Assembly (NCBI GenBank): GCA_014529385.2
Contig: CM043969.1
Location: forward strand, 17,425,446 to 17,489,445
Direction: 5' to 3'
Origin: Adiantum capillus-veneris
Lineage: Eukaryota > Streptophyta > Polypodiopsida > Polypodiales > Pteridaceae
Length of the DNA: 64,000 nucleotides
Of this stretch, positions 21,246 to 34,107 are shown piece after piece. The notes beneath the pieces were generated by a model. That model saw only the letters and a program-made list of their open reading frames with translations, made no database searches and was not told the origin of the DNA. The first letter of the stretch is position 1. Every line of letters begins with the position of its first letter. Position numbers and translations under genes: made by a program.

Positions 21246-23383
21246 CCTATGAGCTTACATGACTATCTCTGGTACATGATAACAAAGGCTGAAAAAAGTA
21301 TTTCACAAATACAACATCTCATGAAACCGAGATATGTTTTGTTTGCAGATGGTGTAACCTGTAACCTTTTCTTTTAGGAATGTAACTAACAAAAATGCAT
21401 TTGACAACATTATCATCCAATTTTTTGCACTGCATTTGTCGCACCAAGCATAAGCTAAATAACGAAAAAATGTGTGTGTGATCAATAAATGGCTTCTTAT
21501 CATGCCATGCTTCACAGGAGTCATAGACTGCAAGGCTTTGACAAGACACCTATTAAGCACATAAGTAAGAAACCCCTTGCACACATGATAGACTCAAACC
21601 AAAAAAAGTGTGGTAAAGCTTGAATCTTGACCATACATCATGCCATCTCCATAAGTGGCATGTATTTTCTTTCAACAACACCATTTTGATAAGGTGTATA
21701 CAACACTGTACATTGGTGTTTTATCCCACAACTAGCGAGAAATGCATTAGATTCATGAGACATATACTCCCCCCTTGATCTAAACGGAGAGTGTCTACAG
21801 TATATTTTGAGACATTTTCAGTCATAATGGGAATTTTCTTAAGACACATGAACATTTCAAGCTTATCTTTAAGCTGATACACCCAAGCATGCTTGGAGTA
21901 ATAATCAATGAAAGTCATGAAGTATAGGTAATTACCCAAGGATGGAGTTTGCATAGGCCCACAAACATCACTATACACAAGTTGCAATCTGCATGTAGTC
22001 CTTACTAAACCATCCTTTGAAAACTTTAAATGTTGGATCTTACCCAAAATACAACCTTCACAAACATTCTTAAAAGGTGCTTCAAGCGGCTAAAAAAAGT
22101 AACCATATCAGATTTCTACAAACACAGTAAATTGACAATACTCAGACGTGCCCAAAGAATACATGCCAAAGTTTTGCATCGAAACCGGCTTTTTAATCCA
22201 CAACAACTACATTTATAAAATTCTATCCACACTTGTCATACAAAGTGAGCCTATATACTCCATGACACAAAATGCTAGATGCAAAAATTTCATCCACCAA
22301 AATTGAGATCATGAATTATACATTGGTCATCTACAAATTAAACAACAAGAGAAAGTGTTGAAAGTGTAGATACCCAAAGAAGGTTTTTTTTAATCCTTGA
22401 TCGATAAAGTGCATCAACAAGTGTGCCATTTGCAGAGCAATTAGCATAATTTTTCCAACTCCCTTGAATATATAAGAGGCATTCTTGACACAAGTTATCA
22501 TATTCCCATGAGAGATATCCTTGAGAGAAGCAAACAAGTCACGATGTGAAGTAATGTTCTTTGTAGCACCATTATCAAAGTGCCAAACATGTGACTCTAC
22601 AACAACTAACATACATGCATAATGGGCAAAAGGATCATAGGTATAGTATGCACTAAATTCCCACATTGCATCTACATCAACAACATAATCTCCATTTTCA
22701 AAAGATTCTACAATAAGTGCACCGGTAGTAGATCCAACCTCTTTCTCTTGGCCTCTTTTTCCTTCAACTTAGGACGTTGATTTATCAAGTGATCATTACC
22801 TTTGCAATAATGACAACACATCTTCTTATTCCCTTTTTCAATAGAATTATTAGGCGAGTTTCTTCCAACACAAGCACTAGAAACATGCAATTTGCTACTC
22901 ACTAAAGAACCATGAGAAGTGGTTGTACTGCTATTACCACCTTTTCTTTGAGCAACAAAAAAATCATAATCAACTACAAACTATTTAGCCTATTCTTTCT
23001 TGAAAGTGACTTATTTAATAGCAATGTGCATAATGCATCAAACTTGATAGCTTGAGGGTTTCCATGGGTCATAAGTCTCCAAGTACTAGCAAAATTTGGT
23101 AAGAGTCTGCCAACGCATCGAGAATAGTTTGCACAAGTGAACTATCATAAATAAGTTCACCTCTAGAAATAAGTTTGGTAAGATTCTGGCAACACATCGA
23201 GAATAGTTTACGCAAGTGAAATATCATAAATAGGTTCACATGTAGAAATGAGTTACTCATTGATATCTTTGACACCTGCAAGGAAAGTGTCCATGCCATC
23301 TTCCTTTTGCATAAATAGGTTCACATGTAGAAATGAGTTACTCATTGACATCTTTGATACGTGGAAGGAAAGTGTCCATGCCA

Positions 23384-23421
23384 TCTTTATGCAAGTCGCC
23401 TCATTGCGACTTGCATAAAGA
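23384..23421. repeat. 16-bp perfect inverted repeat, 6-base loop
   Basis: The arm TCTTTATGCAAGTCGC is followed by CTCATT and its exact reverse complement. The B3 equivalent (near 33340-33385) has only the right arm, so the left arm arose in this copy, probably by template switching. Confidence 0.9.
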
Positions 23422-24016
23422 CTAGTCAGAGCATCCCAAGCTTTTTTTGTTGATTTTCTTAGCAATTGTGAGAAGTAATAGTGGGCTTCACAAACAATGC
23501 AATCAATGCATGAGCCTGCATATCTCTAATATCCCAACAAGATTGCTAAGCCATAGGCAAAATAACTCTAGCCCACATCTCGTAGTAATCTCCATCCAAC
23601 TTGTCCTCATCAACAAACACCTTGAAAACATCTATGTTGTTGTTAGCCATGGTGAGTGACTGCACTTGATGTGAAAACTACTTCAAAAGAGAAAAAACAA
23701 TGTAGGACTAACACGTGCTATGTAGCAAAACGTAAAGAGTATTGTAAGGACTTGTTCTAGTCCTTAAAAAAATTACACTAACAAAAAAATGTACAAAAGG
23801 AAAAAATTGCTTGTATAGTACTTCCTGTAGTAGAAACAGAGGTTTAAATGCCCAAATCAAAATTTTGAGAAAACCCAACTCTATGAGCTATCCTGAGGCA
23901 TTACTACTCTTGATGATGTTCACCAAAGCTCTCCCAATTTGGATAAAGTGAGAGGGAGGAAGGGGTGGGGGGGTGGGGTGGGGGGTTACTGGCCGTTAGT
24001 CCCAAGAGGAAGCAAC

Positions 24017-24030
24017 CTGCTCTGATACCA
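24017..24030 (-). other. B2 primer-binding site
   Basis: Minus-strand TGGTATCAGAGCAG, a standard plant tRNA-iMet primer site, two bases inside the LTR. Confidence 0.92.
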
Positions 24031-24032
24031 AT

Positions 24033-24258
24033 TGTTGGAATTAGAGTTGCAAGGATGTACACACAAGTTGGAGAAAGTAAAGAAGCGGGCGGCACATAGC
24101 AAACAATGTATTGATTAGTGTGAAAATAGAAAGATAAGTTAGCCCTAAAATGATGGACGTATATATAATTCATGGGCGAAAGACCTCCTAGTGAGTAAAA
24201 AAGTGCCCCGACGGTCCTAAGTGTGTTCATACACATCAGTGCCACATATATGGTAACA
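24033..24258 (-). repeat. B2 5' LTR
   Basis: 226 bp. On the minus strand it begins TGTTACCATATATGTGG and ends TTCCAACA. It aligns along its whole length with the B3 LTRs. Confidence 0.92.
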
Positions 24259-24359
24259 TAGAGATTACTAACTAATTTCAAGCTAGGACTTCTTTCATCC
24301 AAAGTTTCTATTTTCCATTCCATTTGCACATTGGCCGAGGGTGGCTAATTTATTTTTAT

Positions 24360-24840
24360 ATTGATATATGTTCATGATGTACGGTCTTCCCCTAGAGATA
24401 GTCAATGCTCATGGTAAAGTTTTTTAAAATGAAGTGACCGAGCACTTATTAGAGGAGTTTATGATCATTCATAACAAGTTTGCCCCATACCACCCATAAG
24501 CTAATGGCCAAGCAAAACAAAGAAATAAAATTTTGATATCAATATCCACAAAGATACTGAGCTCAAGAAGAGTAGATTGGGAAATGTCGAGTCATTCTGC
24601 ATTATGGGCATATAGGGTGACTTATAAAGCTACATTGGAAACCACTCCATTCAACATTTTTATAGTGCCCATGTGATTTCACCCGATTTGTCTTACCAAC
24701 ATTAAGAGTAGCACAGACACTTGAATGGTCAAGCCATGAGTATCTAAGAGACTAGAGAAATGACAATAACTAGATAGGCAACCTCTTGTGACTATTGTTG
24801 ATATGTACGCAAAAAAATGCAAACAGAAATAGTTCTTTGA
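24360..24840 (+). pseudogene. Gypsy integrase C-terminal fragment
   Basis: A plus-strand frame with stops reads as the second half of a Ty3-gypsy integrase. It has an F-A-P-Y-H-P segment followed by A-N-G-Q-A (third catalytic region), W-E-M-S...A-L-W-A-Y-R-V-T-Y-K, and T-P-F-N. Only this domain is present and it is not in frame with the array that starts at 25781. It seems to be from a different gypsy lineage than the 25781-28360 remnant. Confidence 0.75.
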
Positions 24841-25780
24841 TTCAAAAAAGATAACGAAGGAATTACAAAAAAAAGTATTACTTGTATACTCATCAACAAC
24901 ACATCCCTATTTGAAAAAAGGGGGAATGGACTATTTGTCATGGAAGATGTCTCATCTAGTGGAGCTCTCAAATTAGTATCCTTAAATGAGGATATTATGA
25001 CCAATTGAACTAATATATGTTGATTGCATATATACCATTTGTTGCTAACTAATGACATGCTAGATACGATTCACATGGTTTTAGAAAGAAAACAAAAATA
25101 GTAGGATGTGATTGAACAAGCTCATGAAGAAGCTCCCATAAGAACTTTGAAGCATATGGCTTTACAACAACAGGAAAGTTCAACCAACTATTGCTACCTG
25201 CAAAATGCACTTGACAGAAAAATAAAGCATTGGGCACTAAGTGTTGGTACCTTTTTTACCATCTAGTAGTAACAATTCCATGATGATTGCATTTGTTAGA
25301 ATTATGCCACTTTTGAGTGAGAATTTTATGCAAGTATTCATGTTTTCAAGAAAAGTTGACAATATCTATATGATGCTTGATTTGAGATAGTTTTGATCAT
25401 GATAGAGAAAAATGGTGTGACATGACGCCAGGTGGGATGAAATCCTTCAAGAGTATGACTAAAAATTAAGGTATTTTAAAGGTCGGCACAATGTTGTAGT
25501 TGATTTAGGTCACACGATTGAGATAAATTCTCTTTAATTACTTTCTACAATCCCTTATAAGCAAGTACAAAATGAGATCTTGCCAACACTCTAGCTAGTG
25601 TTCACGATGAATCTACACTCTAGCTAGTGTTCAGGATGAATCTACACAATAAAGTTCCACTTCAACTAGTGATAAACTTAACAAGTGAACCCAATTGTCC
25701 ATTGATAAGGGTTACTTACTCAACAAGGGGAGAGTATGTGTATCAACGGACAATGTTGAATCCTTTGTGAGTTTCATCAT
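24841..25780. other. No gene seen; contains a 30-bp direct duplication
   Basis: AT-rich sequence without a convincing frame. Near 25589-25648 a ~30-bp unit containing ACTCTAGCTAGTGTTCA is present twice in tandem. Confidence 0.5.
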
Positions 25781-28360
25781 AGTCCTAATGTTGGTCATCT
25801 CGGGATAAGAAAGGCCTATGCAATTGTACATCGCCAGATGTAAAAGATTATGTGATTCACTGGCAAAAGTGTCATGTTAATAATACAAAGAGATCAAAAG
25901 TAGGAGGGTTTTTTCATCCTTTAGAGATCCATGATGGCAAGTGGAAATGCATCTGTATGGATTTTATAATTGGACTACCAACCACTACATGTGGACATGA
26001 TTCCATTTGGGTTGTGGTTGATTCTTCTTACCAATATGTGATGGTTTATTCCTACAATGACTACGGTAAAAACTCTTGGATTAGCAAGGCTATTCATGGA
26101 GAACCTCTATAACTTTTATGGTTTAACCACCAATAATGTCAGTGATCATGCGATCATAAGATCAATAGCCATTGTTGGAAATACAAAGAGATCAAAAGTA
26201 GGAGGGTTGCTTCATCAACTGTTCTTGTGGCGTTCCCTGCGTAAAGATGTAAAAGATTATGTGATTAACTGGCAAAAGTGTCATGTTAATAATACAAAGA
26301 GATTAATAGTAGGAGGGCTGCTTGATCCTTTAGAGATCCATGATGGCAAGTGGAAAAGTATCTCTATGGATTTCATAGTCGAACTACCAACCACTACATG
26401 TGGACATGATTCCATTTGGATTGTGGTTGATTGGTCGATTTTCTTACCAATGATGGTTCATTCCTACAATGACTATGGTAAAAAATCTTGGATTAGCAAG
26501 GCTATTCATGGAGAACCTCTATAACTTTTATGGTTTAACCATCAATAATGTCAGTGACATGCGATCATAAGATCAATAGCCATTGCTGGAAATACAAAGA
26601 GACCAAAAGTAGGAGGGTTGCTTCATCAACAGTTCTTTTGGCGTTCCCTGTGTAAAGATGTAAAAGATTATGTGATTAACTGGCAAAAGTGTCATGTTAA
26701 TAATACAAAGAGATTAAAAGTAGGAGGGCTGCTTGCTCCTTTAGAGATCCATGATGGAAAGTGGAAAAGTATCTCTATGGATTTTATAGTCACAATACCA
26801 ACCACTACATGTGGACATGATTCCATTTGGCTTGTGGTTGATTGGTCGATTTTCTTACCAATGATGGTTCATTCCTACAATGACTATGGTAAAAACTCTT
26901 GGATTAGCAAGGCTATTCATGGAGAACCTCTATAACTTTTATGGTTTAACCATCAATAATGTCAGTGATCATGCGATCATAAGATCAATAGCCATTGCTG
27001 GAAATACAAAGAGATCAAAAGTAGGAGGGCAACTTCATTGATAGTTCTTTTGGCGTTCCCTGCATAAAGATGTAAAAGATTATGTGATTAAGTGGTAAAC
27101 GTGTCATGTTAATAATACAAAGACATTAAAAGTAGGAGGGCTACCTCATCCTTTAGAGATCCATGATGGCAAGTGGAAAAGTATCTCTTTGGATTTTATA
27201 GTCGGAGTACCAACCACTACATGTGGACATGATTCCATTTGGGTTGTGGTTGATTTTCTTACCAATATGTGATGGTTTATTCCTACAATGACTACGGTAA
27301 AAACTCTTGGATTAGCAAGGCTATTCATGGAGAACCTCTATAACTTTTATGGTTTAACCACCAATAATGTCAATGATCATGTGATCATAAGATCAATAGC
27401 CATTGTTGAAATACAAAGAGATCAAAAGTAGAAGGGTTGCTTCATCGATAGTTCTTTTGGCGTTCCATGCATAAAAATGTAAAAGATATGTGATTAAGTT
27501 CTAGCAAAAGTGTCACGTTAATAATAAAAAAAGATCAAAAGTAGGAGGGCTGCTTCATCCTTTAGAGATCCATGATGGCAAGTGTAAAAGTATCCCTATT
27601 TATTTTATAGTAGGACTACTAACCACTACATGTGGACATAATTTCATTAGCAAGGCTATTCATGGAGAACCTCTATAACTTTTATGGTTTAACCATCAAT
27701 AATGTCAATGATCATGCGATCATAAGATCAATAGCGATTGTTGAAGAGCAGTATTCAAAAAATTGGGTACTAAGTTAAGTTTGAGTATGGTTGACCATCT
27801 TGAAAGTGATGGTCAAACCAAACGAGTAAATCAAGTCATAGAGTATATGGTATGTGCCGATGTAAATAAGAAATAATCAAATTGGGAAGATTATCTTCCA
27901 ATCTTGGAGCCTATTTATAATAGTAAAAGGCATGTTTCTACAAGGTTTAGTCCCCTTATATTAATCTATAGCTGTCAGCCTTGTTCACCAATTTCAATGG
28001 GATTAGCCAATGAAAAGGTCCAGGAAGTCAAGGACTTCTTATCGGATCACATGTCTATGTTATGTGCTTCTCATATAAATGTTAAACAAGCACAAGATAG
28101 GTATCAAAATTATGCTAATGAAAAACGATGATTGGCTAGTTTTGAAGAAGGTGATCAAGTTTTCCTACGTGTACCGAAACATTTAGTAAGTCTAAAGACA
28201 GATCCAATTCCAAAGTTATCTTCTCATTATTGTGGTCCATGTAAGGTCATCAAACACATTGGCAAAGTTGCCTATAGGTTAAATTTACCTTCCTCTTCAA
28301 GTGTGCATCGAGTGTTCCATGTTAGTTGTTTAAAGATAATGGCTAGGCATAGATGACAAT
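25781..28360 (+). pseudogene. Gypsy integrase remnant with internal amplification
   Basis: The plus-strand remnant starts with an integrase zinc-region segment (G-H-L-G-I-R-K-A-Y). It continues through five tandem copies of the segment spanning V-N-N-T-K-R, S-M-D-F-I and G-H-D-S-I-W, and resumes after 27745 with the core end (Q-T-K-R-V-N-Q-V). The last part is a C-terminal stretch (27904-28356) with W-E-D-Y-L-P-I-L-E, Q-A-Q-D-R-Y, G-D-Q-V-F-L-R-V-P and V-H-R-V-F-H-V-S. Only one TGA (28129-28131) splits this last part. The final domain resembles the integrase tail of chromovirus-like gypsy elements. Reverse transcriptase and gag are absent. Confidence 0.85.
25838..27745 (+). repeat. Five-copy ~410-bp tandem array of an integrase segment
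   Basis: The landmark TAGAGATCCATGATGG occurs at 25922, 26331, 26742, 27154 and 27563, giving periods of 409, 411, 412 and 409. Each unit encodes the same integrase piece followed by a non-coding GATCATGCGATCATAAGATC segment. The last copy has an internal deletion. Confidence 0.95.
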
Positions 28361-29177
28361 GTCATGGACACAAATGTTTTGGTTGATTTAATTGAGCCAC
28401 TTGCAAGAATGACCTACTTTTGGGAGGCAAGATGTGGAAGAACCAAGCTATCCTAATCTTCACACAAATTGTTTGCTTTTGCTATTTTGGACAAAAGTGG
28501 AAGGCTAGGAATCAACGTGTCATTGAAAAAGACCACTATATGAACAACTTCAATTAGATTACTCAAGAATCAGGGAAGTGATCATCTCTATCCGAAAACA
28601 TAAAGACTTTGAAGAGTGGAGTCGAGCAATCTATGCTCTCTCGAGTCTCCCACTAATCACAAAATATAATTCTCTAAGTAGATCTTATATTTTAGGGATT
28701 GTGTAGCCCCATGTCATGTATTTGGTCCTCAAGGCACCTCTATGCCTTAGGGTAAATGTAAATTCCTTTTTGGGTTAATATAACTCATCTTGGCAAAAAA
28801 ATAAAAGATAAAAAATGAGAGTATGTCAAATGCATCATACCAATCAAATCAATTGATGATAACAATTATCCCCACCATTGTGAAGATATAGTAGTGATAA
28901 GGAGTTTTTGCTAGGGTTGCACTAGGCTCCCCTGTGCTGAGACCTATTGGTGCCCACCCTCTGCCTCATGAGTGAAGAGGCTCATAGGAGGGGAGATTGG
29001 TGGGGATAGCTTATAGTTGTGGATGTGAGGGTAAACATGGATTTAGAAGTCCGTGACATGCTAGGCACGGATTTTGCTCGGGTGGGACCTCTGGCTACCC
29101 CACTGTGGCTTGGGACTGTTCTCCAATGCCGTGGTGGAGGTAGCTCATCCATTTATCTACATAGGGTTGAACTGAAA
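28361..29177. other. Gypsy tail and unassigned flank of B3
   Basis: 28361-28800 continues as a decayed, stop-rich version of the region after gypsy integrase. 28840-29177 is unassigned and is continuous with 34334 onward if B3 is removed. Confidence 0.45.
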
Positions 29178-29404
29178 TGTTGGAATTAGGGTTGCAGAGA
29201 AACACACACAACTTGGAGAAGACGAAGGAAGCTCAAGGCACACAATTGAGAGTGTGTTACTTAGTGTGCAATGGAAAGATAGATAGCCCTAGAGTGATGG
29301 GCGTATATACAATGCTTGAGGGAAAAAACCTCCTAAAGAGGGAAAAAATGCCCCGGCGGTCCTAGTGTGTTCACACACATCACTACCACATGTATATGGT
29401 AACA
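29178..29404 (-). repeat. B3 3' LTR
   Basis: 227 bp, TG...CA on the minus strand (TGTTACCATATACATGTGG to TTCCAACA). Confidence 0.95.
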
Positions 29405-29479
29405 AATCCCCCCTGGAGTGATGCGGTGAACGAGAGCTGGCACATGAGTAAAGGGAAGTGCCATGCCCTGAGGACAGGA

Positions 29480-32400
29480 TCAGTCCACAAAGGGGAGTAA
29501 GCCCAAAGCTTTGCGGAAAGCTTCAAGCTTCTCACGAGACAATGCCTTTGTGAAAAGATCTGCAAGGTTGTCCTGTGTTGGCACATAAGCCAAGCTGATC
29601 TCTCCTGCTGAGAGCCTCTCCCTAACATAGTGGTAATGCACCTCAATGTGCTTTGTCCTCGCAACTGCCAATGCGCTCTGACTGTCAGTGTAGATAGTGT
29701 TGGCAGTGTCCTGTCCAACACCCAAATCAGCCATAAGGCGTTTGAGCCATACACACTCAACCGTAGCTGTGAAGATTGCCCTGTACTCAGCCTCACAACT
29801 CGAAGTGGCCACAGTAGGTTGCTTCTTGCTCAACCATGATATACATGAACTGCCAAGCATGAAACAAAAACCACTTGTGGACACTCGCGTGTCAAAACAA
29901 CTAGCCCAATCTGAGTCTGAAAAAGCATGTAAGTCTGGCGGCAATGATCCCCCCTTGGGATAAAACAAGCCAAGATGTAAAGTGCCACTAAGGTAGCGGA
30001 AAATCCTCTTGACAGCCTGCCAATGCTTAGACCCTGGGCTATGCATAAATCTGCTGACCTGTGAGACTGCAAACTGAATATCCGGCGTCGTGTTGCATAC
30101 ATAAATGAGGCAGCCAACAACAGTTTGGTAAAGAGTGACATCAGCAAGATCACCAGCATCATGTAGACTCAACTTCAAACCTGTTTCCATGGGAGTGGCA
30201 ATAGGTTTGCAATCCTCAAGTCCAAACTTACATAGCAATGTCTCTATGTAACTTTTCTGACACAAGGCAATACCACCATCACACTGCTTAAACTGTATAC
30301 CCAAATAATGATGCAACAGCCCCAAATATTTCATCTTGAAAGTAGCATTCAAATCAGCCTTAAATTCAGCGATATGTCTCTCATTGGGTCCAGTGATCAG
30401 CAAATCATCAACATAAAGAACCACCATGAGAAGTACATCACCCTCACGCTTTACATACAATGTGCTTTTTGTTGGACTGTTACGAAAGCCTTGTTTGACC
30501 AAATGAGTGTCGGCTTTCTCATACCAAGCACAAGGAGATTGCTTCAACCCATACAAAGCCTTGTTACATTTGCACACTTTGTCCTCTTGTCCTTTTATGA
30601 CAAAACCGCGAGGCTGCGTTACATAAACTTCCTCAAATATGTCACCATTCAAGAAAGCAGTAACAATGTCTGATTGATGTACATCCCAACCAAAATGAGC
30701 TGCCAATGCGCATAGAAAACGCACAGTAGTCATACGACAAGTGGGAGCAAAAGTCTCTTCATAGTCTATGCCTTTTTGCTGTGCATAACCTTTTGCAACA
30801 AGTCAAGCCTTATGGCGATCAATCTCACCATCCGGCTTGCGTTTCAACTTGTAAACCCACTTTGTACCAATGGCCTTTTTTCCAGGAGGCAAATCACATA
30901 AAGTCCATGTGTCATTTTCTATAAGTGCATCATATTCTGATTGCATGACAGCCATCCAATTTTCTGAATTATGTGCTTCATCAAAAGACAGAGGCTCCTC
31001 AACATCATGTAAGCTAGACACAGCCAAAGCATAACAATCTGATGCATAAGATGCATGGCGAGATCCTGAACGAGTACGACTAGACAAAGGTGCATCCAAT
31101 TTACTATCACGCAAAGTGTGCACCAGCCATTTTGGCATACCTCTAGCCTACTCATTTTCAACCCTTTCCTCATCAAGTACATCATGTACATCTGCATCAG
31201 TAATAGGCTGATCTAAAACATTTTCAGAAACCCCCATAGGCTATACATTTGCCTCATTGGAACTTACATTCGTATTTCCACCACTGAAAAGAGGCAACAA
31301 AGTGTCATAAATGTCCTGTGAGCTTACATTACTGTCTCTAGTACATGACAGCAAGGGCTGAATAGAATCTTCCACAAACACTACATCCCGTGAAACCAGA
31401 ATACGTTTTGTCTGCGGATGATACAACCTGTAACCTTTGCTTTCAGTACTATAACCAACAAAAATACATTTGACAGCCTTATCATCCAATTTTCTGCGCT
31501 GCGCTTGTGGAACCAAAGCATATGCCAAACAGCCAAAAACACGCATGTGCTCAATAGAAGGCTTTCTATCATGCCATGCTTCATATGGAGTAATAGACTG
31601 CAAAGCTTTCGTAGGACACCTGTTAAGTACATAAGTGGCACACATGATGGCCTCAAGCCAAAACGAATGTGGCAAAGCTTGACTTTTAACCATACATCGT
31701 GCCATTTCTGTCATTGAACTATTTTTCCTCTCAGCAACACCGTTTTGCTGAGGTGTATAAGGCACTGTACATTGGTGTTTTATCCCACGACTAGCCAGAA
31801 ATGCATTAAATTCATGAGACATATACTCCCCCCCTCAATCGGAACGTAGGGTGCCTATAGTACATTTCGAGACATTTTCAGCCATAGCCAGAAATTGTTT
31901 GAAGCACATAAAAACTTCGAACTTCGCTTTAAGCGGAAATACCCATGCATGCCTCGCGTAATCATCAATGAAAGTCACGAAGTACAGGTAATTGCCCAAG
32001 GACAGAGTTTGCATGGGCCCACAAACATCACTATGCACAAGCTGCAACCTGCATGTGGCCCGAACTGAACCATCCTTTGGAAATTTAGAACGCTGCATCT
32101 TACCCAAAATACAGCCTTCACAAACATGTTTGACAGGTGCTTCAAGAGGCGGCAAAGAAGCAACCATATTAGATTTCTACAAACGCAGCAAACTGGCAAA
32201 ATTCAGATGACCAAAACGTGCATGCCAAAGTTTTGCATCTGAAATAGCCCTTGAATCTGCAACAGCATTTGCAAAATTTTGTCCACACTTGTCATACAAA
32301 GTGAGCTTATATAGCCCACGGCACAAAAGGCCAGATGCAACAATTTCATCACCAAAACTAAGATCATGAACTGTACATCTATCATCCACAAATTTGACTA

Positions 32401-33745
32401 CAAGTCCAACTCTAGCAAGTGCGGATACAGACAAGAGATTCTTCTTGATCCCAAGTACATAAAGTGCATCAACAAGTGTGAAGGAACTGCCATTAGCAAC
32501 AGTGAGCACAATCTTTCCAACTCCTTGAACTGGATAAGAGGCGTTGTTGGCACAAGTGACTGAATTCCCATGGGGGACTGACTCGAGAGAGGTAAACAAT
32601 TCACGATGTGAGGTAATGTGCTTTGTAGCACCACTGTCAAAATACCACACATGTGAATCTACAGCAACTGACAAGCATGCATCATGGACAACAGGATTGT
32701 AAGTGCACTCTGCGCTAAAAGCCCATTCTGCATCAACATCAGCATTACAATCTCCTTTCATAGAAGACTCAACAATGGCTGCATTTGTAGTGGAACCAGC
32801 ATTTGCAGTGGAACCACCCTCTTTCTTCTTAGCCTCTTTGGCCTTCAACTTAGGACACGACTTGATCAAGTGATCATTGGCTTTACAATAATGGCAACGC
32901 ATCTTCTTTTTTCCCTTATCACCAGAATTGCCAGATGAAGTGCTGGCAGCAGAAGCATTAGGAACATAATTTTTGCCACTCACAGCAGAACCATAAGAAG
33001 TGGCTGCATTACTGTTACCACCCTTTCTTTGAGAAGCAATAAAAGCATGTTCAACTGCACGCTGCCTAGTTCTATTTTTTATGGAAAGTGACTCTTGCAA
33101 TAGCAATGTGCATAATGCAACAAACTTGACAAGTTCAGGATTTCTTTGGGTCATAAGTCTCCAAGTACTAGCAAAAGTCTGGTAGGAATCTGGTAAGGCA
33201 TCAAGAACAGTCTGCACAAGGGAACTGTCTGAAATGACTTCACCTGCAGAAATAAGCTTCTCATTGATATCCTTGACACTAGCAAGGAAAGTGTCTATGT
33301 CATCTTCCTCATGCATAATCTTCGACTCCAACTCTTTACGCAACAAAGCAATTTTAGCCTCATTGCGGCTTGCATAAAGACCTGCTAGAATATCCCAAGC
33401 ATGTTTTGCAGATTTTGTTGAACGGATGTGAGGAACAATGGTGTGCTTCACAGACAACGCAATCAATGCATGAGCCTGCGCATCCTTAACATCCCAACGA
33501 GCTTGTTCTGCTGTAGGCAAAACAACTCTAACAGCTGCAATCCTTGCAACAAGACCTGCAACATCCTCAACATCGCCTACATCTTGAGAACCAGGACGTA
33601 CTTCAATGCCCTGCACAATGTTCCAGACACCCTTTGACACAAGAACATGTTGCATCATATAAGCCGACATAGGGTAGTTATCCCCATCCAACTTGTCCTC
33701 AGCAACAAACATCTTGAACACATCTGTGTTGTTGTTGTCAACCAT
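29480..33745 (-). pseudogene. B3 gag-pol polyprotein, five internal stops
   Basis: The start chosen is the ATG at 33745, giving Met-Val-Asp-Asn-Asn; an in-frame ATG at 33805 lacks family-like residues. The frame has 1421 codons, close to the usual length. Gag (LDGDNYP-type start) is followed by a CX2CX4HX4C knuckle near 32890. The protease region reads D-S-G-A-T-K-H near 32630. Pre-integrase H-A-R-F-G-H-L is near 32200, and the integrase starts with H-S-D-V-C-G-P near 32035. Reverse transcriptase has Y-V-D-D near 30415 and RNase H has C-E-A-E-Y near 29780. Stops: TAG 32174-32176, TGA near 31834, TAG near 31240, TAG near 31148, TGA near 30802. No frameshift was found, so five substitutions alone break it. 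Confidence 0.94.
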
Positions 33746-34091
33746 GGTAAATGATGCATCTGATGTGAAAAATGCCCAAAAATAGGAGAAACGGAGCGGG
33801 AACAACCTGTGCTATATAGCACAAACCGTAGAAGACTATAAGGCACCTGTTATGCAGAAAACGGCACTAACAGAAATTCTGCACAAAATGACAAAATAGC
33901 CTGTGCAGTACTGCCTGTAGTGGAAATGGAGGCCGAAATGAGCCCAAATCAAAATTCTGAGCAGACCCAACTCTTCGAACTTACCCAAAAGTTTTGTGGA
34001 CCTGCGAACGCTCGCCAAAGCTCACTGAAATCAGAGAAAATGAGCAGGCGTGTGCTGGAGCAGCTGGCGACTAAGCCCGGGAGGACGTGAC

Positions 34092-34105
34092 CTGCTCTGA
34101 TACCA
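34092..34105 (-). other. B3 primer-binding site
   Basis: Minus-strand TGGTATCAGAGCAG, complementary to the 3' end of initiator tRNA-Met, two bases from the LTR. Confidence 0.94.
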
Positions 34106-34107
34106 AT

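Larger units (their letters stand above)
20343..24258 (-). mobile_element. B2: truncated, heavily decayed copia, minus strand
   Basis: The element reads leftward from an LTR (24258-24033) through a Met primer site, gag, zinc knuckle, protease, integrase and the very start of reverse transcriptase, where it stops at about 20343. All parts align to B3. Pieces seen include the knuckle (C-H-Y-C-K-G-N-D-H near 22830), a W-H-F-D-N-G-A-T-K protease region near 22580 (the site reads D-N-G instead of D-S-G), an H-S/Y-D-V-C-G-P integrase start near 21960, and the A-W-H-D-K-K-P segment near 21500. Stops and shifts are frequent. Three separate local tandem duplications occur inside it. The 3' half and 3' LTR are missing. 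Confidence 0.88.

Noticed and set aside
14290-24258. B1 and B2 as two halves of one inverted element
   Set aside because: They overlap by about 600 bases of the same region (integrase end to reverse-transcriptase start), so they come from two copies.
25838-27745. CRISPR-like array
   Set aside because: The repeats are contiguous ~410-bp coding segments without spacers, in a plant genome.
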